Below are positions 1 through 9,700 of a DNA stretch of 64,000 nt, one piece after another. The notes beneath the pieces were generated by a model that had not been told where the DNA came from, ran no database searches, and worked only from the letters and a program-made list of their open reading frames with translations. How positions within the stretch are numbered: position 1 is the first letter of the stretch; each line of letters starts with the position of its first letter. The stretch is from Leptolyngbya sp. FACHB-8 (GTDB lineage Bacteria > Cyanobacteriota > Cyanobacteriia > Elainellales > Elainellaceae), in the NCBI RefSeq assembly GCF_014695575.1, contig NZ_JACJOO010000084.1:1-64000 (forward strand), read 5' to 3'. The position numbers and the translations under genes are program-made.

Positions 1-99
1 GAGGTTTCTGCATAAGAATTTACCCAGAATGTTGGTGCTTTGCCCGCGAAGCGGGCAAAGCACCAACATTCTGGGTAAATTCATTACTGGAAATCTCCT
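1..99. repeat. Family C palindromic element, copy C1 (cut by window edge)
   Basis: A long hairpin (GTTGGTGCTTTGCCCGC paired with its complement, arms of about 25 bp) is flanked by imperfect terminal inverted repeats: GAGGTTTCTGCATAAG on the left and GGAAATCTCCT on the right. Two more copies lie at 24753-24853 and 44796-44898. It lies downstream of murG. Its left end may be incomplete because it starts at base 1 of the window. Confidence 0.8.
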
Positions 100-137
100 T
101 AGTTTTTGGAATTACCATGCTCCTTTCCAACCGCGTA

Positions 138-188
138 GGGTACGAGAGATAAATGCGGGATTCTGTCCTCCATCTATCTCTCGTACCT
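138..188. repeat. Family F hairpin, copy F1
   Basis: GGTACGAGAGATA on the left pairs with ATCTATCTCTCGTACC on the right around a short AT/GC-mixed loop. A related hairpin with the same GTACGAGAGATAGAT arm is at 59824-59875. It ends about 20 bp from the murG stop codon and could act as a transcription terminator or RNA 3' structure for murG. Confidence 0.55.
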
Positions 189-209
189 CATCCGATTAGA
201 AATACTGTA

Positions 210-1277
210 TCAGCTCTTTAGGGTCACTTGTATTTGGGTTGCTAACTGTTGGGCGCTATCAACAACGGCGAGCTTTGCCGTTTCAGCTTTCATAGCAGCC
301 AATGCAGGCGTTCCAATCAGGTTCAAAACCAACTGCTGAAGCTGAGCCGCTGTTAAGTCCGATTGTTGAATAAGCTGAGCAGCGCCTGCCTGAGCAAAGA
401 CCCGAGCATTGTAAGTCTGATGGTCTTCAGCAGCGAAGGGATAGGGAATCAGGATGGAGGGGAGGTGGGCGATCGCCAACTCCGTCAATGTCCCTGCCCC
501 CGACCGACTAATCGCTAAATCCGCCCGACGGAACAGAGCCGCCATATTATCGAAGAATGGCAAGGCTAAATATTGGGGATGGCTGTAGCTCTTTGCGTCG
601 GGGTCGCTGTCTCCTGTCAGATGTACAATCCACAACCCTGCTTCGACCCAGACAGGTGCACACTCACGCACCAGGCGATTCACGGCAACTGCACCCTGGC
701 TACCTCCCACAACGACTAGCAGGGGAACCTCAGGCGGAATGGGCAGCGTGAGGGGCGGCATTTCCTCAGGTGGGAGGAGAAAGGGCGATCGCACTGGCGT
801 GCCCACCGTTACGGTTCGAGCGCGGGGCAGATAGGTTGCCGCATCCGCAAATCCCAAAGCCACCAATGAACATAGAGGGCTAAGTAGCCGCGTTACCTTT
901 CCAGGCAGTGCGTTGGATTCATGCAGTATGGCAGGGAGGCCGAGCGATCGCGCCGCTAAAATCGCCGGAGCCGCAATATATCCTCCCGTCGTGAAGACCC
1001 CATTAAACTGCCCCTGCTGTAAGAGCCGTCGCACTTTCCAAACAGCACTCACCAGGCGAGCCACAGTCTTTAGCGTGCCCAGTCCAGGTTTTCCCTGAAA
1101 CCCCTCCACTCGAATCGTATGAAGAGGATACTGCTCCGGTACCAGGCGAGTTTCTAAGCGATCGGGTACCCCGAGCCATTCAATATCGACCTTGGGAAGT
1201 TGCTCGGCGGTGGCGATCGCCGGGAACAAATGTCCTCCTGTACCACTAGCCGCAATTAAGAGTTTTGGAGATGCCAT
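210..1277 (-). CDS. murG: MurG, lipid II synthase (GlcNAc transferase)
   Basis: This membrane-associated GT-B glycosyltransferase adds GlcNAc from UDP-GlcNAc to lipid I, giving lipid II, the last cytoplasmic step of peptidoglycan precursor synthesis. The 355-residue length is normal for the family. Residues 11-17 read ASGTGGH, the glycine-rich loop that contacts the lipid-linked substrate. HESNALPGK follows near residue 119, then GGSQGA near 191-196 and the nucleotide-binding stretch SRSGAGTLTE near 257, ending in an AEDHQTYNA motif. The ATG start leaves the usual short N-terminus. It is transcribed divergently from the secreted NTF2-like gene; the 116 bp between the two starts must hold both promoters. 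Identification is secure from the motifs. Confidence 0.97.
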   Translation of the reverse strand: MASPKLLIAASGTGGHLFPAIATAEQLPKVDIEWLGVPDRLETRLVPEQYPLHTIRVEGFQGKPGLGTLKTVARLVSAVWKVRRLLQQGQFNGVFTTGGYIAAPAILAARSLGLPAILHESNALPGKVTRLLSPLCSLVALGFADAATYLPRARTVTVGTPVRSPFLLPPEEMPPLTLPIPPEVPLLVVVGGSQGAVAVNRLVRECAPVWVEAGLWIVHLTGDSDPDAKSYSHPQYLALPFFDNMAALFRRADLAISRSGAGTLTELAIAHLPSILIPYPFAAEDHQTYNARVFAQAGAAQLIQQSDLTAAQLQQLVLNLIGTPALAAMKAETAKLAVVDSAQQLATQIQVTLKS

Positions 1278-1393
1278 CGTTGTGCCAATTCCTTTTCGAC
1301 GCCCCCGCCTGCCTAAAATCTATGGCAGTTTTCCGGTTCCGCGAGTACTCTAGTAGAGTTCAAATCATCATCGGCTCTCAGCCTACCATTGCC

Positions 1394-2224
1394 ATGGTTC
1401 GATTGTTGCCTACTCCCCAGTCATTTCCCCGCTCCTCCGCAAAATTGTCGCGTGTTGGCTGGCAGAGAGGAATGTTGGCAGCGATCGCCCTATTTGGCAG
1501 CATTTTGGCAACGGATACAGCCACTCAGGCGCAGACAGAACCCGTTCCCGCAGAAATTCAAACCCTGATTACCAATATGGATCAGGCCGCCAGCCAGGAA
1601 GACCTGGATGGGGTGATGGATTACGTTAGCCGCGACTTTACCCATGCAGATGGGTTTACCTACGACACCCTTGAACAGGCCCTAACCACCTTCTGGGAGC
1701 GCTACGACAATCTTTCGTATACGACAACAGTTAATTCATGGGAGCGAGATGGAGATGCGGTGGTCGTTGAAACGACGACTCATATTACCGGGACGCAAAC
1801 CCTTGGGCCTCGAAGTATGGCGCTAGATTCTACCCTAACCTCCCGTCAGCATTTCCAGAATGACAAGCTGGTGCAGCAGGAAACCCTCACCGAGGCAAAC
1901 CGGGTCTCCTCCGGGCAAAATCCACCTGAGCTGACGGTAAACTTACCCCAACAGGTTGCCATTGGGCGCTCTTTTAACTTTGATGCAGTAGTTATGGAGC
2001 CCCTGGGCAATCGCCAGCTGCTGGGTGCAGCTTTGGAAGAACCCGTCAACGTCACCGCTTATCAAACCACCCCTGGCATCGATTTAGAACTTCTGACAGC
2101 GGGGGGGTTGTTCAAGGTAGGCCGGGCTCCTGCTCTGCCTGAGCAGCGGTGGGTTTCGGGGTTAATTATTCGGGAAGACGGGATTACGATGGAGACCCGC
2201 CGTGTGCAGTTTGGAGCGGATTAA
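1394..2224 (+). CDS. Secreted NTF2/SnoaL-like protein, function unknown
   Basis: A 276-residue protein with a positively charged N-terminus, a hydrophobic stretch (MLAAIALFGSILATDTATQA) and a likely signal peptidase site after AQA, so the mature protein should be periplasmic or secreted. Residues of roughly 50-160 look like a SnoaL/NTF2 fold: a helical IQTLITNMDQAASQEDL segment, then F-x-R-x-D type strands and a TTTHITGTQ strand. The C-terminal part is beta-rich and unassigned. The frame is open upstream to 1265, but that would overlap murG and put about 43 residues before the signal peptide; the ATG at 1394 places it properly. No catalytic residues can be named. The function is unknown. Confidence 0.75.
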   Translation: MVRLLPTPQSFPRSSAKLSRVGWQRGMLAAIALFGSILATDTATQAQTEPVPAEIQTLITNMDQAASQEDLDGVMDYVSRDFTHADGFTYDTLEQALTTFWERYDNLSYTTTVNSWERDGDAVVVETTTHITGTQTLGPRSMALDSTLTSRQHFQNDKLVQQETLTEANRVSSGQNPPELTVNLPQQVAIGRSFNFDAVVMEPLGNRQLLGAALEEPVNVTAYQTTPGIDLELLTAGGLFKVGRAPALPEQRWVSGLIIREDGITMETRRVQFGAD

Positions 2225-2328
2225 TTCACTCGCGTCCCGTAGAACGGTTGTGTTTTATAGGGGTGGTATGTTGTGAGGGTGCATAGCTTCCTCTAGCAAC
2301 AAAAACAGCATCCCAAAAACTATTAACA

Positions 2329-2452
2329 AACGTCGGTTCGGGATAAGCCGACCCGCCCATTATTGCGTGCGCGACGCGCACGCAATAATGGGCTTTTTCG
2401 AGTGCCGCGCTTCGCGCGGCACTCGAAAAAGCCCTTAACCCGAATTGAGGTT
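2329..2452. repeat. Family A 124-bp double-hairpin element, copy A1 (subtype I)
   Basis: Terminal inverted repeats AACGTCGGTTCGGGATAAG and CTTAACCCGAATTGAGGTT enclose two hairpins. The first has a CCCATTATTGCGTGCG arm; the second has a GGGCTTTTTCGAGTGCCGCG arm. Length and architecture match copies at 10621, 10975, 17890 and 41103. It lies between the NTF2-like gene and ndhL. Confidence 0.9.
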
Positions 2453-2639
2453 AACAAGGTTGGCTTTTCATTGGCATCACGAGTGAAAAGCCAACCTCTT
2501 CAGCGTTTACTCGTAAAATTCTTGCAAAACCTAATCCGATCCCTCAGGAACTTAAATGATTGAATCGCCCAGCGTCCTTCCCTGAAGGCGATACAATTTG
2601 AGGGACGGCAACTCGTCGTGTCCTAACCGGTTTGGTGCT

Positions 2640-2873
2640 ATGAATCTTCCCTTGAATCTTCCCCTTATTCCCCTTCTGCTATACGTTGGCTTGGGCGGAG
2701 CCTACCTGGTTGTGATTCCGGCCCTCATTTTCGCGTATCTCAATACTCGCTTTCACACGGCCGGTTCCTTTGAGCGGCTTATTGCCTACTTCTTCGTGTT
2801 CCTCTTCTTCCCTGGGTTGCTGCTGTTAGGCCCCCTGCTCAATAGCCGCCCTCAGAAGCGAACGCTCGCGTAG
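2640..2873 (+). CDS. ndhL: NdhL, NAD(P)H-quinone oxidoreductase subunit L
   Basis: A 77-residue membrane subunit of the thylakoid NDH-1 complex, which takes part in respiration, cyclic electron flow and CO2 uptake. Two hydrophobic segments are visible (about residues 9-32 and 43-65). A conserved pattern NLPLIPLLLYVGLGGAYLVV is followed by a charged turn (TAGSFERLI) and FFPGLLLLGPLLNSRPQ. I chose the ATG at 2640 because it begins right before this pattern; the 14 residues upstream look unlike the family. The ndhL-DUF3007-trpA order is a familiar cyanobacterial arrangement and supports the call. The gap to the next gene is 15 bp, so co-transcription is likely. Confidence 0.9.
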   Translation: MNLPLNLPLIPLLLYVGLGGAYLVVIPALIFAYLNTRFHTAGSFERLIAYFFVFLFFPGLLLLGPLLNSRPQKRTLA

Positions 2874-2888
2874 GGTTACCATTACAAC

Positions 2889-3218
2889 ATGCGACGGATT
2901 GATGTCATTGGCATCGGCTTTGGAATTTTTGTAGCAGGGGGTGTGTTGTACCTCCTGCTACAAGCTGTTGGGCTCGATAGCCTGAATGCCGGAATTTGGA
3001 GCCAGGTTTTACTGGTGATGGGGCTCGTGGGTTGGACGGCCACCTATTTATTTCGCGTGGTGACCCACAAGATGACCTATCATCAACAACTGAAGGATTA
3101 CGAAGACGCGGTTCTGCAAAAGCGGCTGGATGAAATGACGCCCGAACAGTGGGCGCAGCTTCAGGCCGAGCTAGAGCAGGAAAAATTAGCCGCTGGGGAT
3201 GGGAACGATAAGGATTAA
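2889..3218 (+). CDS. DUF3007 family membrane protein
   Basis: A 109-residue protein with two predicted transmembrane segments (about residues 7-28 and 36-57) and a charged C-terminal tail rich in Glu, Gln and Lys ([20 protein letters not shown]). It resembles the DUF3007 family, which is conserved in cyanobacteria and plastids and typically sits between ndhL and trpA. The molecular role is not established; the location next to ndhL hints at a thylakoid function, but that is inference. The stop is 2 bp before the trpA start, so translation is probably coupled. Confidence 0.8.
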   Translation: MRRIDVIGIGFGIFVAGGVLYLLLQAVGLDSLNAGIWSQVLLVMGLVGWTATYLFRVVTHKMTYHQQLKDYEDAVLQKRLDEMTPEQWAQLQAELEQEKLAAGDGNDKD

Positions 3219-3220
3219 AC

Positions 3221-4018
3221 ATGGTTGCGGTATCTGAACAAATGGCTGCCCTGCGGGATCGCGGGCAATGTGCGCTGATTCCCTTTATTACAGCGGGGGA
3301 CCCGGATTTAGAAACGACTGCAAAGGCTCTGGAACTCCTCGATCGCAACGGAGCCGACATTATCGAGCTAGGAGTTCCTTATTCCGACCCTCTGGCAGAT
3401 GGCCCTGTGATTCAGGCTGCAGCCACTCGCGCCCTCCAGAAGGGCACCCGGCTAGATGATGTACTGGCAATGGTAAAGACCGTCAGCCCAAATCTAAAAG
3501 CCCCAATTGTGCTGTTCATTTACTACAACCCCATTCTTAACCGTGGTATTGAGACCTTTTTGAAGGATGTAGTTGATGCTGGGGTGCGGGGTTTAGTGGT
3601 GCCCGACCTGCCCCTCGAAGAAATGGACGCCCTGCTGGTGCCGGCTTCAAAGATGGGCGTTGAGGTGGTTCTGCTGGTAGCACCGACGACACCTAAGGAG
3701 CGGTTAGAAGCGATCGCCCAGCGTTCCCAGGGCTTCATCTACCTGGTTAGCGTCACGGGCGTCACGGGCATTCGTACCAAGATCGAGTCTCGTGTTCAGG
3801 ATTTGCTGCTAGATCTTCAAAAAGTTACGGATAAACCCATTGGTATTGGCTTTGGCATCTCTGAAGCTAGCCAGGCTCGACAAGTCGCTGATTGGGGAGC
3901 TGATGCAGTAATCGTCGGTAGTGCCTTCGTCAAGCGTTTAGCGGAAGGAGAACCTCATCAGGGCTTAGAAGCACTGGAAGGGTTTTGTCGGAGCTTGAAG
4001 GCGGCGATCGTAGACTAA
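3221..4018 (+). CDS. trpA: Tryptophan synthase alpha subunit
   Basis: TrpA cleaves indole-3-glycerol phosphate to indole and glyceraldehyde 3-phosphate in the alpha2beta2 tryptophan synthase complex in the cytoplasm. The 265-residue TIM barrel has [11 protein letters not shown] near residue 20, then [16 protein letters not shown] near 47-62 with the catalytic Glu and Asp, VVPDLPLEE near 129, and the phosphate-binding IGFGISE and GSAFV stretches near 211 and 232. It begins 2 bp after the DUF3007 gene and is likely the last gene of the ndhL operon. The sequence shows no attenuator or leader peptide. Confidence 0.97.
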   Translation: MVAVSEQMAALRDRGQCALIPFITAGDPDLETTAKALELLDRNGADIIELGVPYSDPLADGPVIQAAATRALQKGTRLDDVLAMVKTVSPNLKAPIVLFIYYNPILNRGIETFLKDVVDAGVRGLVVPDLPLEEMDALLVPASKMGVEVVLLVAPTTPKERLEAIAQRSQGFIYLVSVTGVTGIRTKIESRVQDLLLDLQKVTDKPIGIGFGISEASQARQVADWGADAVIVGSAFVKRLAEGEPHQGLEALEGFCRSLKAAIVD

Positions 4019-4024
4019 TTCTTT

Positions 4025-4078
4025 TGGGTTAAGGGCGTTTTCGAGTGCTGCGTTGCGTAACTCGAAAACGCCCTTAAT
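4025..4078. repeat. Half-copy of family A element after trpA
   Basis: GGGTTAAGGGCGTTTTCGAG and its complement form one family A hairpin with the GGTTAAG end of the terminal repeat. The second hairpin and the other terminus are missing. It starts 7 bp after the trpA stop and may act as a terminator. Confidence 0.65.
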
Positions 4079-4102
4079 TGTAGGCGCTTTACAGATACCC
4101 TA

Positions 4103-4141
4103 AAAAGCTGTGCCGCCCGCGTCGCGGACGGCACAGCTTTT
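4103..4141. terminator. Bidirectional terminator between trpA and mraY
   Basis: AAAAGCTGTGCCGCCCGCG and its complement form a GC-rich stem flanked by A and T runs, so it can work in both directions. It lies between the convergent trpA and mraY genes, 15 bp from the mraY stop. Confidence 0.8.
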
Positions 4142-4155
4142 GTTTATGGGAAAGC

Positions 4156-5250
4156 TTAGAAGCTTACCAGGCAAAGTAGAGCAAGAATCAAGCCAATACT
4201 GTAGAACCAGCCAACAACATTGATTTCAGACCAACCGCTGAGCTCAAGGTGGTGGTGTAGAGGGGCCATCTTGAAGAGACGCTTGCCGATCCCATTCTCA
4301 TCCTTAGTGGCCTTGTAGTAACCAACCTGAAGGATAACCGAGAGGGTTTCTGCCAGGAAAATGGCACTCAGAATCAGCAGGACAAACAGGGATTGGGTCA
4401 GGATTGCAACTCCGGCTAAAGCACCGCCAAGGGCAAGGGAACCCAGATTTCCCATGAAAACTCGGGCGGGGTTGCGATTATGGGACACAAAGCCCAGATA
4501 AGCTCCGCCTAACCCAGCACAAAACACCATCAGGTCAGGATGATAAGGAGCAACGAGGGCCCCTAGGGCAAGGAGGGCGATCGCCCCCGTTCCACCCGCT
4601 AGACCATCCAGGCCATCGGTCAGGTTAGCAGCATTGCTCTCGGCTACCAGCGCAAACCAGGCAACTGGCCAGAACAAGAAACCCAGGGGCAGGATAAAGC
4701 CGAAAGGAAGCAGCACGTGGGTGACGTTGATGGGTTGCTGCCAGAACACCCAGAGGCAGAACAGCGCTCCAAACCCGATCTGGAGAAGCAGCTTTTGGCG
4801 AGGGGTAATACCCTTGTTAGAGCGACGGTTGAGAATCTGCCAGTCATCGATCCAGCCAATGAAGGCGTAGGCCAGGGTAACGAGGGATACGGCCAGAACA
4901 TTTGTGTTGAAACCGGACAGGAGAAGGGCGATCGCCACGCCAACCGGAACAACGAAGACACCGCCCATGGTCGGAGTTCCCGCCTTTTGGAGGTGAGCTT
5001 GTGGCCCATCTTCTCGAATGATCTGCCCAGCTTTGAGAGCCCGAAGCACAGGAACAGCCCAACAGCCGGCTAACCAGGTTCCAACAGCCGCTAATAGAAA
5101 CGGCAACGTTAAACTCTGGGGCTGCCAGGACACTCGACCCGCAAACCAGTCCAGACTGGACGCAAGGAGCGTCAGAATACCTGCAAGGCTCCAGAACAGG
5201 AACTTACCACTGATTAAGGTTAAACTTCGTGAGGAAAATTTTGCATCCAC
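4156..5250 (-). CDS. mraY: MraY, lipid I synthase
   Basis: Phospho-N-acetylmuramoyl-pentapeptide transferase moves the phospho-MurNAc-pentapeptide from UDP to undecaprenyl phosphate, making lipid I in the cytoplasmic membrane. The 364-residue protein has about ten hydrophobic segments. Family motifs are in order: EDGPQAHLQKAGTPTMGG near residue 80-97, the Mg-binding aspartates in GWIDDWQ near 131, NLTDGLDGLAGG near 210-221, and the C-terminal HHHLELSGWSE. It works immediately upstream of MurG in the pathway, although the two genes are 3 kb apart here. It is convergent with trpA. Confidence 0.97.
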   Translation of the reverse strand: MDAKFSSRSLTLISGKFLFWSLAGILTLLASSLDWFAGRVSWQPQSLTLPFLLAAVGTWLAGCWAVPVLRALKAGQIIREDGPQAHLQKAGTPTMGGVFVVPVGVAIALLLSGFNTNVLAVSLVTLAYAFIGWIDDWQILNRRSNKGITPRQKLLLQIGFGALFCLWVFWQQPINVTHVLLPFGFILPLGFLFWPVAWFALVAESNAANLTDGLDGLAGGTGAIALLALGALVAPYHPDLMVFCAGLGGAYLGFVSHNRNPARVFMGNLGSLALGGALAGVAILTQSLFVLLILSAIFLAETLSVILQVGYYKATKDENGIGKRLFKMAPLHHHLELSGWSEINVVGWFYSIGLILALLCLVSF

Positions 5251-5516
5251 AACCGCTTACCACACTCCACACCACAATTTGAAACGGTCAAATCTCGTCA
5301 GCCACACCACAGTCGTAACCGGGGTTATACCCTTTTACTTCAAGCCAGCCTCACGTCTTCCCAAACATTACGACGAAATTGTTAATTTCGGGCAACATTT
5401 CCACACATTCTTTGGCAGAAATACCTATTTGGCAAGAGGGAGTTTCAGAAAAATGAGCATTCGACAATAAAAGATAAGGATGGACAATCTAAGAACTGCC
5501 CATCCTTACCCTCTAC

Positions 5517-5747
5517 TTAATCATCGAGATCGAGCATATCGTCGTCGTCATCATCGAAATCACCGTCGTCTGCTCCCATCAAATCAGTAATTTCTTCTTC
5601 GTTGTCCATAATCAAGTTGTCGTTGGTGTCACGGGCCAACAATCGACCTGTACCTTCCAGCCAATCCAAGATAGAGGCGTCGTGCTGAAGCGGAATGGGT
5701 GAAGCGGCGTCTTTGCGAGACTGACCGCGCAGAGCAGGATTATGCAT
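5517..5747 (-). CDS. DUF3134-like small acidic protein
   Basis: A 76-residue soluble protein. The N-terminal half contains ASILDWLEGTGRLLARD, which resembles the cyanobacterial DUF3134 family. The C-terminal third is extremely acidic (GDFDDDDDDMLDLDD). No catalytic motif is visible and the function is unknown. It stands alone: mraY starts 266 bp away and the PAP/fibrillin gene is divergent on the other side. Confidence 0.7.
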   Translation of the reverse strand: MHNPALRGQSRKDAASPIPLQHDASILDWLEGTGRLLARDTNDNLIMDNEEEITDLMGADDGDFDDDDDDMLDLDD

Positions 5748-6103
5748 AGAATTGCTCGTCTGAAAAAGAACGTGAGTTAGGGTGAATTACCCGTGGGCGA
5801 GGAGTGAGTCTGAAACCAACTAAGCTTGAGATAGAAGCCGAAGGAATCAGAACGAAACCGTGAGACGAAACTGAGCGCTAAGGGTAGCGTAAATATTTCC
5901 AGTCTGTCAATAACTAGTCCCTACATATAGGGTTAGCCCGGTAGACTGTTAGAGCGATGCCCTCATACTTTACAGGTACCCAAGCAAAGGTTAACGTAAA
6001 ACGTCGTTTTTGCTCACTTCCCATTGAATCAATCCTGACTTGAATCATTAGATTGAATCAACTTTATCTATCCTATAACGAGAGCATCGGGGGGATAATC
6101 CGG
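5748..6103. other. Divergent intergenic region, no gene seen
   Basis: These 356 bp separate the divergent DUF3134 and PAP/fibrillin genes and must contain both promoters. I see no repeat, RNA gene or clear regulator site. Confidence 0.5.
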
Positions 6104-6700
6104 ATGATTGGTAAAACAAGGTTGCTAGAGGCGATCGCCGGGAAAAATCGTGGCATCCTGGCCTCCAAACCAGATCAGCAGGCCATATTGGCGGCGGTCG
6201 CTCAATTAGAAGACCACAACCCTACCCCCCGGCCTCTGGAAGCTCCAGAAAAATTGGATGGGAACTGGCAATTACTCTATACCACTAGCCAAGAGTTGTT
6301 GGGGATCGATCGCTTTGCTTTGCTCAAGCTGGGGCAGATTTATCAAGTTGTTCGAACGCAGACCCAGGAAATCTTTAACATTGCTGAAGTTTATGGTTTG
6401 CCGTACTTAGAGGGGCTCGTCAGTGTGTCAGCAACCTTTGAACCCGTATCGGAGAAGCGAGTCGACGTGAAGTTTCGCCGGGGAATTTTGGGGTTGCAAC
6501 GGCTGATGGGTTACCACTCTCCTGAGGCGTTAATTGAAAAGATTGATGCGGGCGATCGCTTCCTCCCGCTGGACTTTCCGATCAATAGCGACAACCAGCA
6601 GGGATGGCTGGAGGTAACCTACCTGGATGACGACCTGCGCGTCGGGCGTGGCAACGAGGGAAATGTTTTCGTGCTGCGTAAAGCGCCACGTTTGCAGTAA
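6104..6700 (+). CDS. PAP/fibrillin family protein
   Basis: A 198-residue member of the plastid-lipid-associated protein (PAP/fibrillin) family. In cyanobacteria these proteins associate with thylakoids or lipid structures and are linked to photoprotection. Visible family features are the N-terminal KTRLLEAIAGKNRG helix, DGNWQLLYTTSQELLGI near residue 57-73, FARREGILG-like FRRGILGLQRLMG in the middle, and a C-terminal TYLDDDLRVGRGNEGNVFVL that matches the conserved D-x-D-x-R-x-x-RG pattern. The frame is open 51 bp further upstream, but the ATG at 6104 fits the family N-terminus. It converges with the histidine kinase gene. Confidence 0.88.
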   Translation: MIGKTRLLEAIAGKNRGILASKPDQQAILAAVAQLEDHNPTPRPLEAPEKLDGNWQLLYTTSQELLGIDRFALLKLGQIYQVVRTQTQEIFNIAEVYGLPYLEGLVSVSATFEPVSEKRVDVKFRRGILGLQRLMGYHSPEALIEKIDAGDRFLPLDFPINSDNQQGWLEVTYLDDDLRVGRGNEGNVFVLRKAPRLQ

Positions 6701-6723
6701 CCCCAAGTCATCAGATTGCTGCA

Positions 6724-6759
6724 TGAATTATTGCGCGGCGGAGCTGCGCAATAATTCAC
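6724..6759. terminator. Bidirectional hairpin between convergent genes
   Basis: TGAATTATTGCGC pairs with GCGCAATAATTCA around a short GC loop. It sits between the 3' ends of the PAP/fibrillin gene and the histidine kinase gene. There is no strong T-run, so efficiency is uncertain. Confidence 0.6.
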
Positions 6760-6783
6760 ACCCTCAAAAAAGGATTCATGCTG

Positions 6784-9700
6784 TTAGTCGAGCCGCCCAT
6801 CGACAGGTAAATCGACCCGAAAGCATGTTCTGCCATTGCCACTTGCTAAGCGAATGGTACCGCCCAGGCATTCAGTGAACTTTTTCACCAGAGTGAGACC
6901 CAGTCCTGTACCGCGCTTACTCCAGCGATCGCCCTGAATACCTCGGTAAAACGCCTGAAAAATCGTGTCATACTCCTCCGGTGGAATCTCCACGCCGGTA
7001 TTGCAAATCATAAATCGAACCCAGGTTTCACCGTTCGACATGTCCAGAGAATTGACCTGAAGTGAAATAGTCTCATGAGGAGGCGTGTACTTACAGGCGT
7101 TGGTCAACAGTTCCCCCAAAATGCGATGCAGCACTTCAACATCGGTCATGAGGGGGGGAAGCGCTGGCGGCACAACCAACCGAAACTGTTGTGCTTGGGC
7201 CTCCATACGTTTTTCTAGAGACTCTAGCAAGGGAGTCAGGGCCGCCGGAAGCGAGATTTCGCTGCGTTCCAGAGAGTAAGCACCAGCATTTAACTGCTGA
7301 AGATCCAACAGATCTTTAATGAGATCGCCTTCCTGCTGGCATTGCTCCTCCAGAATGGAGAGATAGCGGAAGATGCGCTCGGTATTGGCTTCGGAGGAAA
7401 GGGTGCCGGGTTGCTCTAAAGCAATCCGTACCATACGGCTAGCCATATCAATGCTGGTGAGGGGCGTGCGTAGCTCGTGGGAGATGGTGCTGAGAAAGTC
7501 ATCTTTAATCTGGTTGAGCCGTTGCAACTCTTTCATGTTGCTGAGCATATCGAGTTCAACCTGTTTGCGATCGCTGATATCCCGAATTTGAACCAGTTGC
7601 ATCGTGCGATCGGCCACCTGGATCATCTTGATAGAAATTTGGCCCCAGAAGACACGCCCCCCGCAGGTCACATACTCAAACTCACCGCTCCAAAATCGTT
7701 TTTCTCGAATTTCCCGCATGAGTACAGCGACCTCTTCCAGCGAGACAGGATATTTGCAGAACCCAATCCCAGGCCGATGCAGGAGTTCGGCTTTCGAGGT
7801 CGCTTCGAACAGTTCGACAGCCCGCTGGTTGCAATCAAAAATGTCTGTGGTGTAAGAGTCAGCCAAAAATATGGCATCAGTAGATTCTTCAAAAAAGGCT
7901 TCTTTCAGGTCACGGTTACGGCTCAGCTCCAGGTTGACCTGCTCTCGCCAGTTAGTGATGTCCTCCACAGTAGAGACGAAAAACTGAATTTGCCCCTGCT
8001 CATCCCGAATGAGGGACGTATTCACGGCCACCCAAATCAAACGTCCATCTTTACGGATGTAGCGTTTTTCCATTTGGTAACCGTCACGAATTCCAGCAAA
8101 ACACTCATCCAATAAAGGTTGCTGCTGTAGCAGATCCTCGGCAACGGTAATGTCTCGATAACTTAATTGATTCAGTTCGGCGGCAGAATAGCCCAGGATG
8201 TGCTGAAATGCCGGGTTTGTCATACCCAGGGTGTAATCTGGCGGAAACTCGATCGCCACCCCAACCAGCACCTTGGCGAAGATGGCACGAAAACGTTTCT
8301 CTTCGAGCTGAAGGGCCATTTCAGCGGCCTTGCGATCGCTCACGTCCAACAGCACCCCATCCCAAAACACATCTCCATTGGCTTCTCGTGTCGGTTGAGC
8401 TGTGCTTTGCAGCCACCGTTGCTGACCCGAGGGAGTTGTAATGGGCCACTCCCAGCACCAGGGTTGTAAGGTTTGAGCGGAGTCTGCGAGCGATCGCCGG
8501 AGAGCCTGCTGGTGCTTCGGCTCAACCATCTGCCATAACACATTCATGTCAGCTAACACCGTGTCCGCGTCCCATTCCCACAGGTTGCGGCAACCAGGGC
8601 TGACATAGAGCATGGCATCTGAGCTATCCGACCGTAGCAAGTAACGGAAAACCGCCCCTGGAACGTTATCTGTTAGCGTTTTCAGCCGTTCTTCAGCCTG
8701 TTTCAGCGCTGTGATGTTCGTCGTGGTGCCCACTAATCGATAAATGCGCCCAGTTTCATCCCATAGGGGTGCCAGGCTGGTTAGCCACCAAAAATCTCGA
8801 TCCTGAAACGGCAAAAATTCTTCGTAGGTAATAGGGGTTGCAGCATCAATGCAGCGCTGGTAGTTCGCGCAAACAGCGGCAGCAATGTCTGGAGGAAGCA
8901 ACTCCTGTGGAGCTTTTCCCCACATATCGGTATCCTTTAGCCCTGTTGTGCGTTCGTGAACTGGATTTAGGCCCAGGGAACGGAATTGGCCATCCGGCAG
9001 GATATCCACTACAAAAATGCCAAAACAGGCGTTTTCGTAGATGCTCCGCAAAAATTCCTCTCGTTCGTGGAGGGCAATTTCAACCTGTTTGCGATCGGTA
9101 ATATCCAGGCTAATGCCGAAAATGCGGTGAGGTCGCCCCAGCCGGTCGGTGAGCATACGCCCCCGAGCGAGCATCCATTGCACGGATTGATCCGGCAACT
9201 GCACCCGATACTCTACTTCCAGGTCACTGCGACGATTGATGGCTGTGGCGATCGCCTGTTCAAATTGCGGCTGATCCTCCGGATGAATAGCTTGCGTGTA
9301 CGTTGCCCACGACTGGCTCATCCAAAGGCCCTGATGGTGGGGTGTAAACAGGCAAACTTCATCGGTTTCCAGGTTGCGTTCCCAACAGGTCAGCTCGGCT
9401 GCTTCTACAATCATGCGAAAGCTAGTTTCGCTGCGCTGGAGAGCTTCAGTACGCTCAGCCACTTGCGCTTCTAAGCGGCGATTGTAATGGGCTAACAGTT
9501 CCTCGGCCCGACGCATCTCCGTCACATCGACAATGGTGACCCCAACCATCCGTTGCCCATCCGGTCGCTCAATGGGATAGTAGCTGGCCAGTAAAATCGT
9601 TTCCAGATGAGGCGTTTCAGGCCGAACCATGCGAACCTCGACGTTCAGCAATGGCTCACCTGTTTCGAGCACCTGATTGTAATAGGGCAACACCTGCTCC

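Noticed and set aside
2363-2563. ORF of 66 residues over a family A element
   Set aside because: It reads through the palindromic repeat, and near-identical reading frames occur in other copies; it is a by-product of the hairpins.
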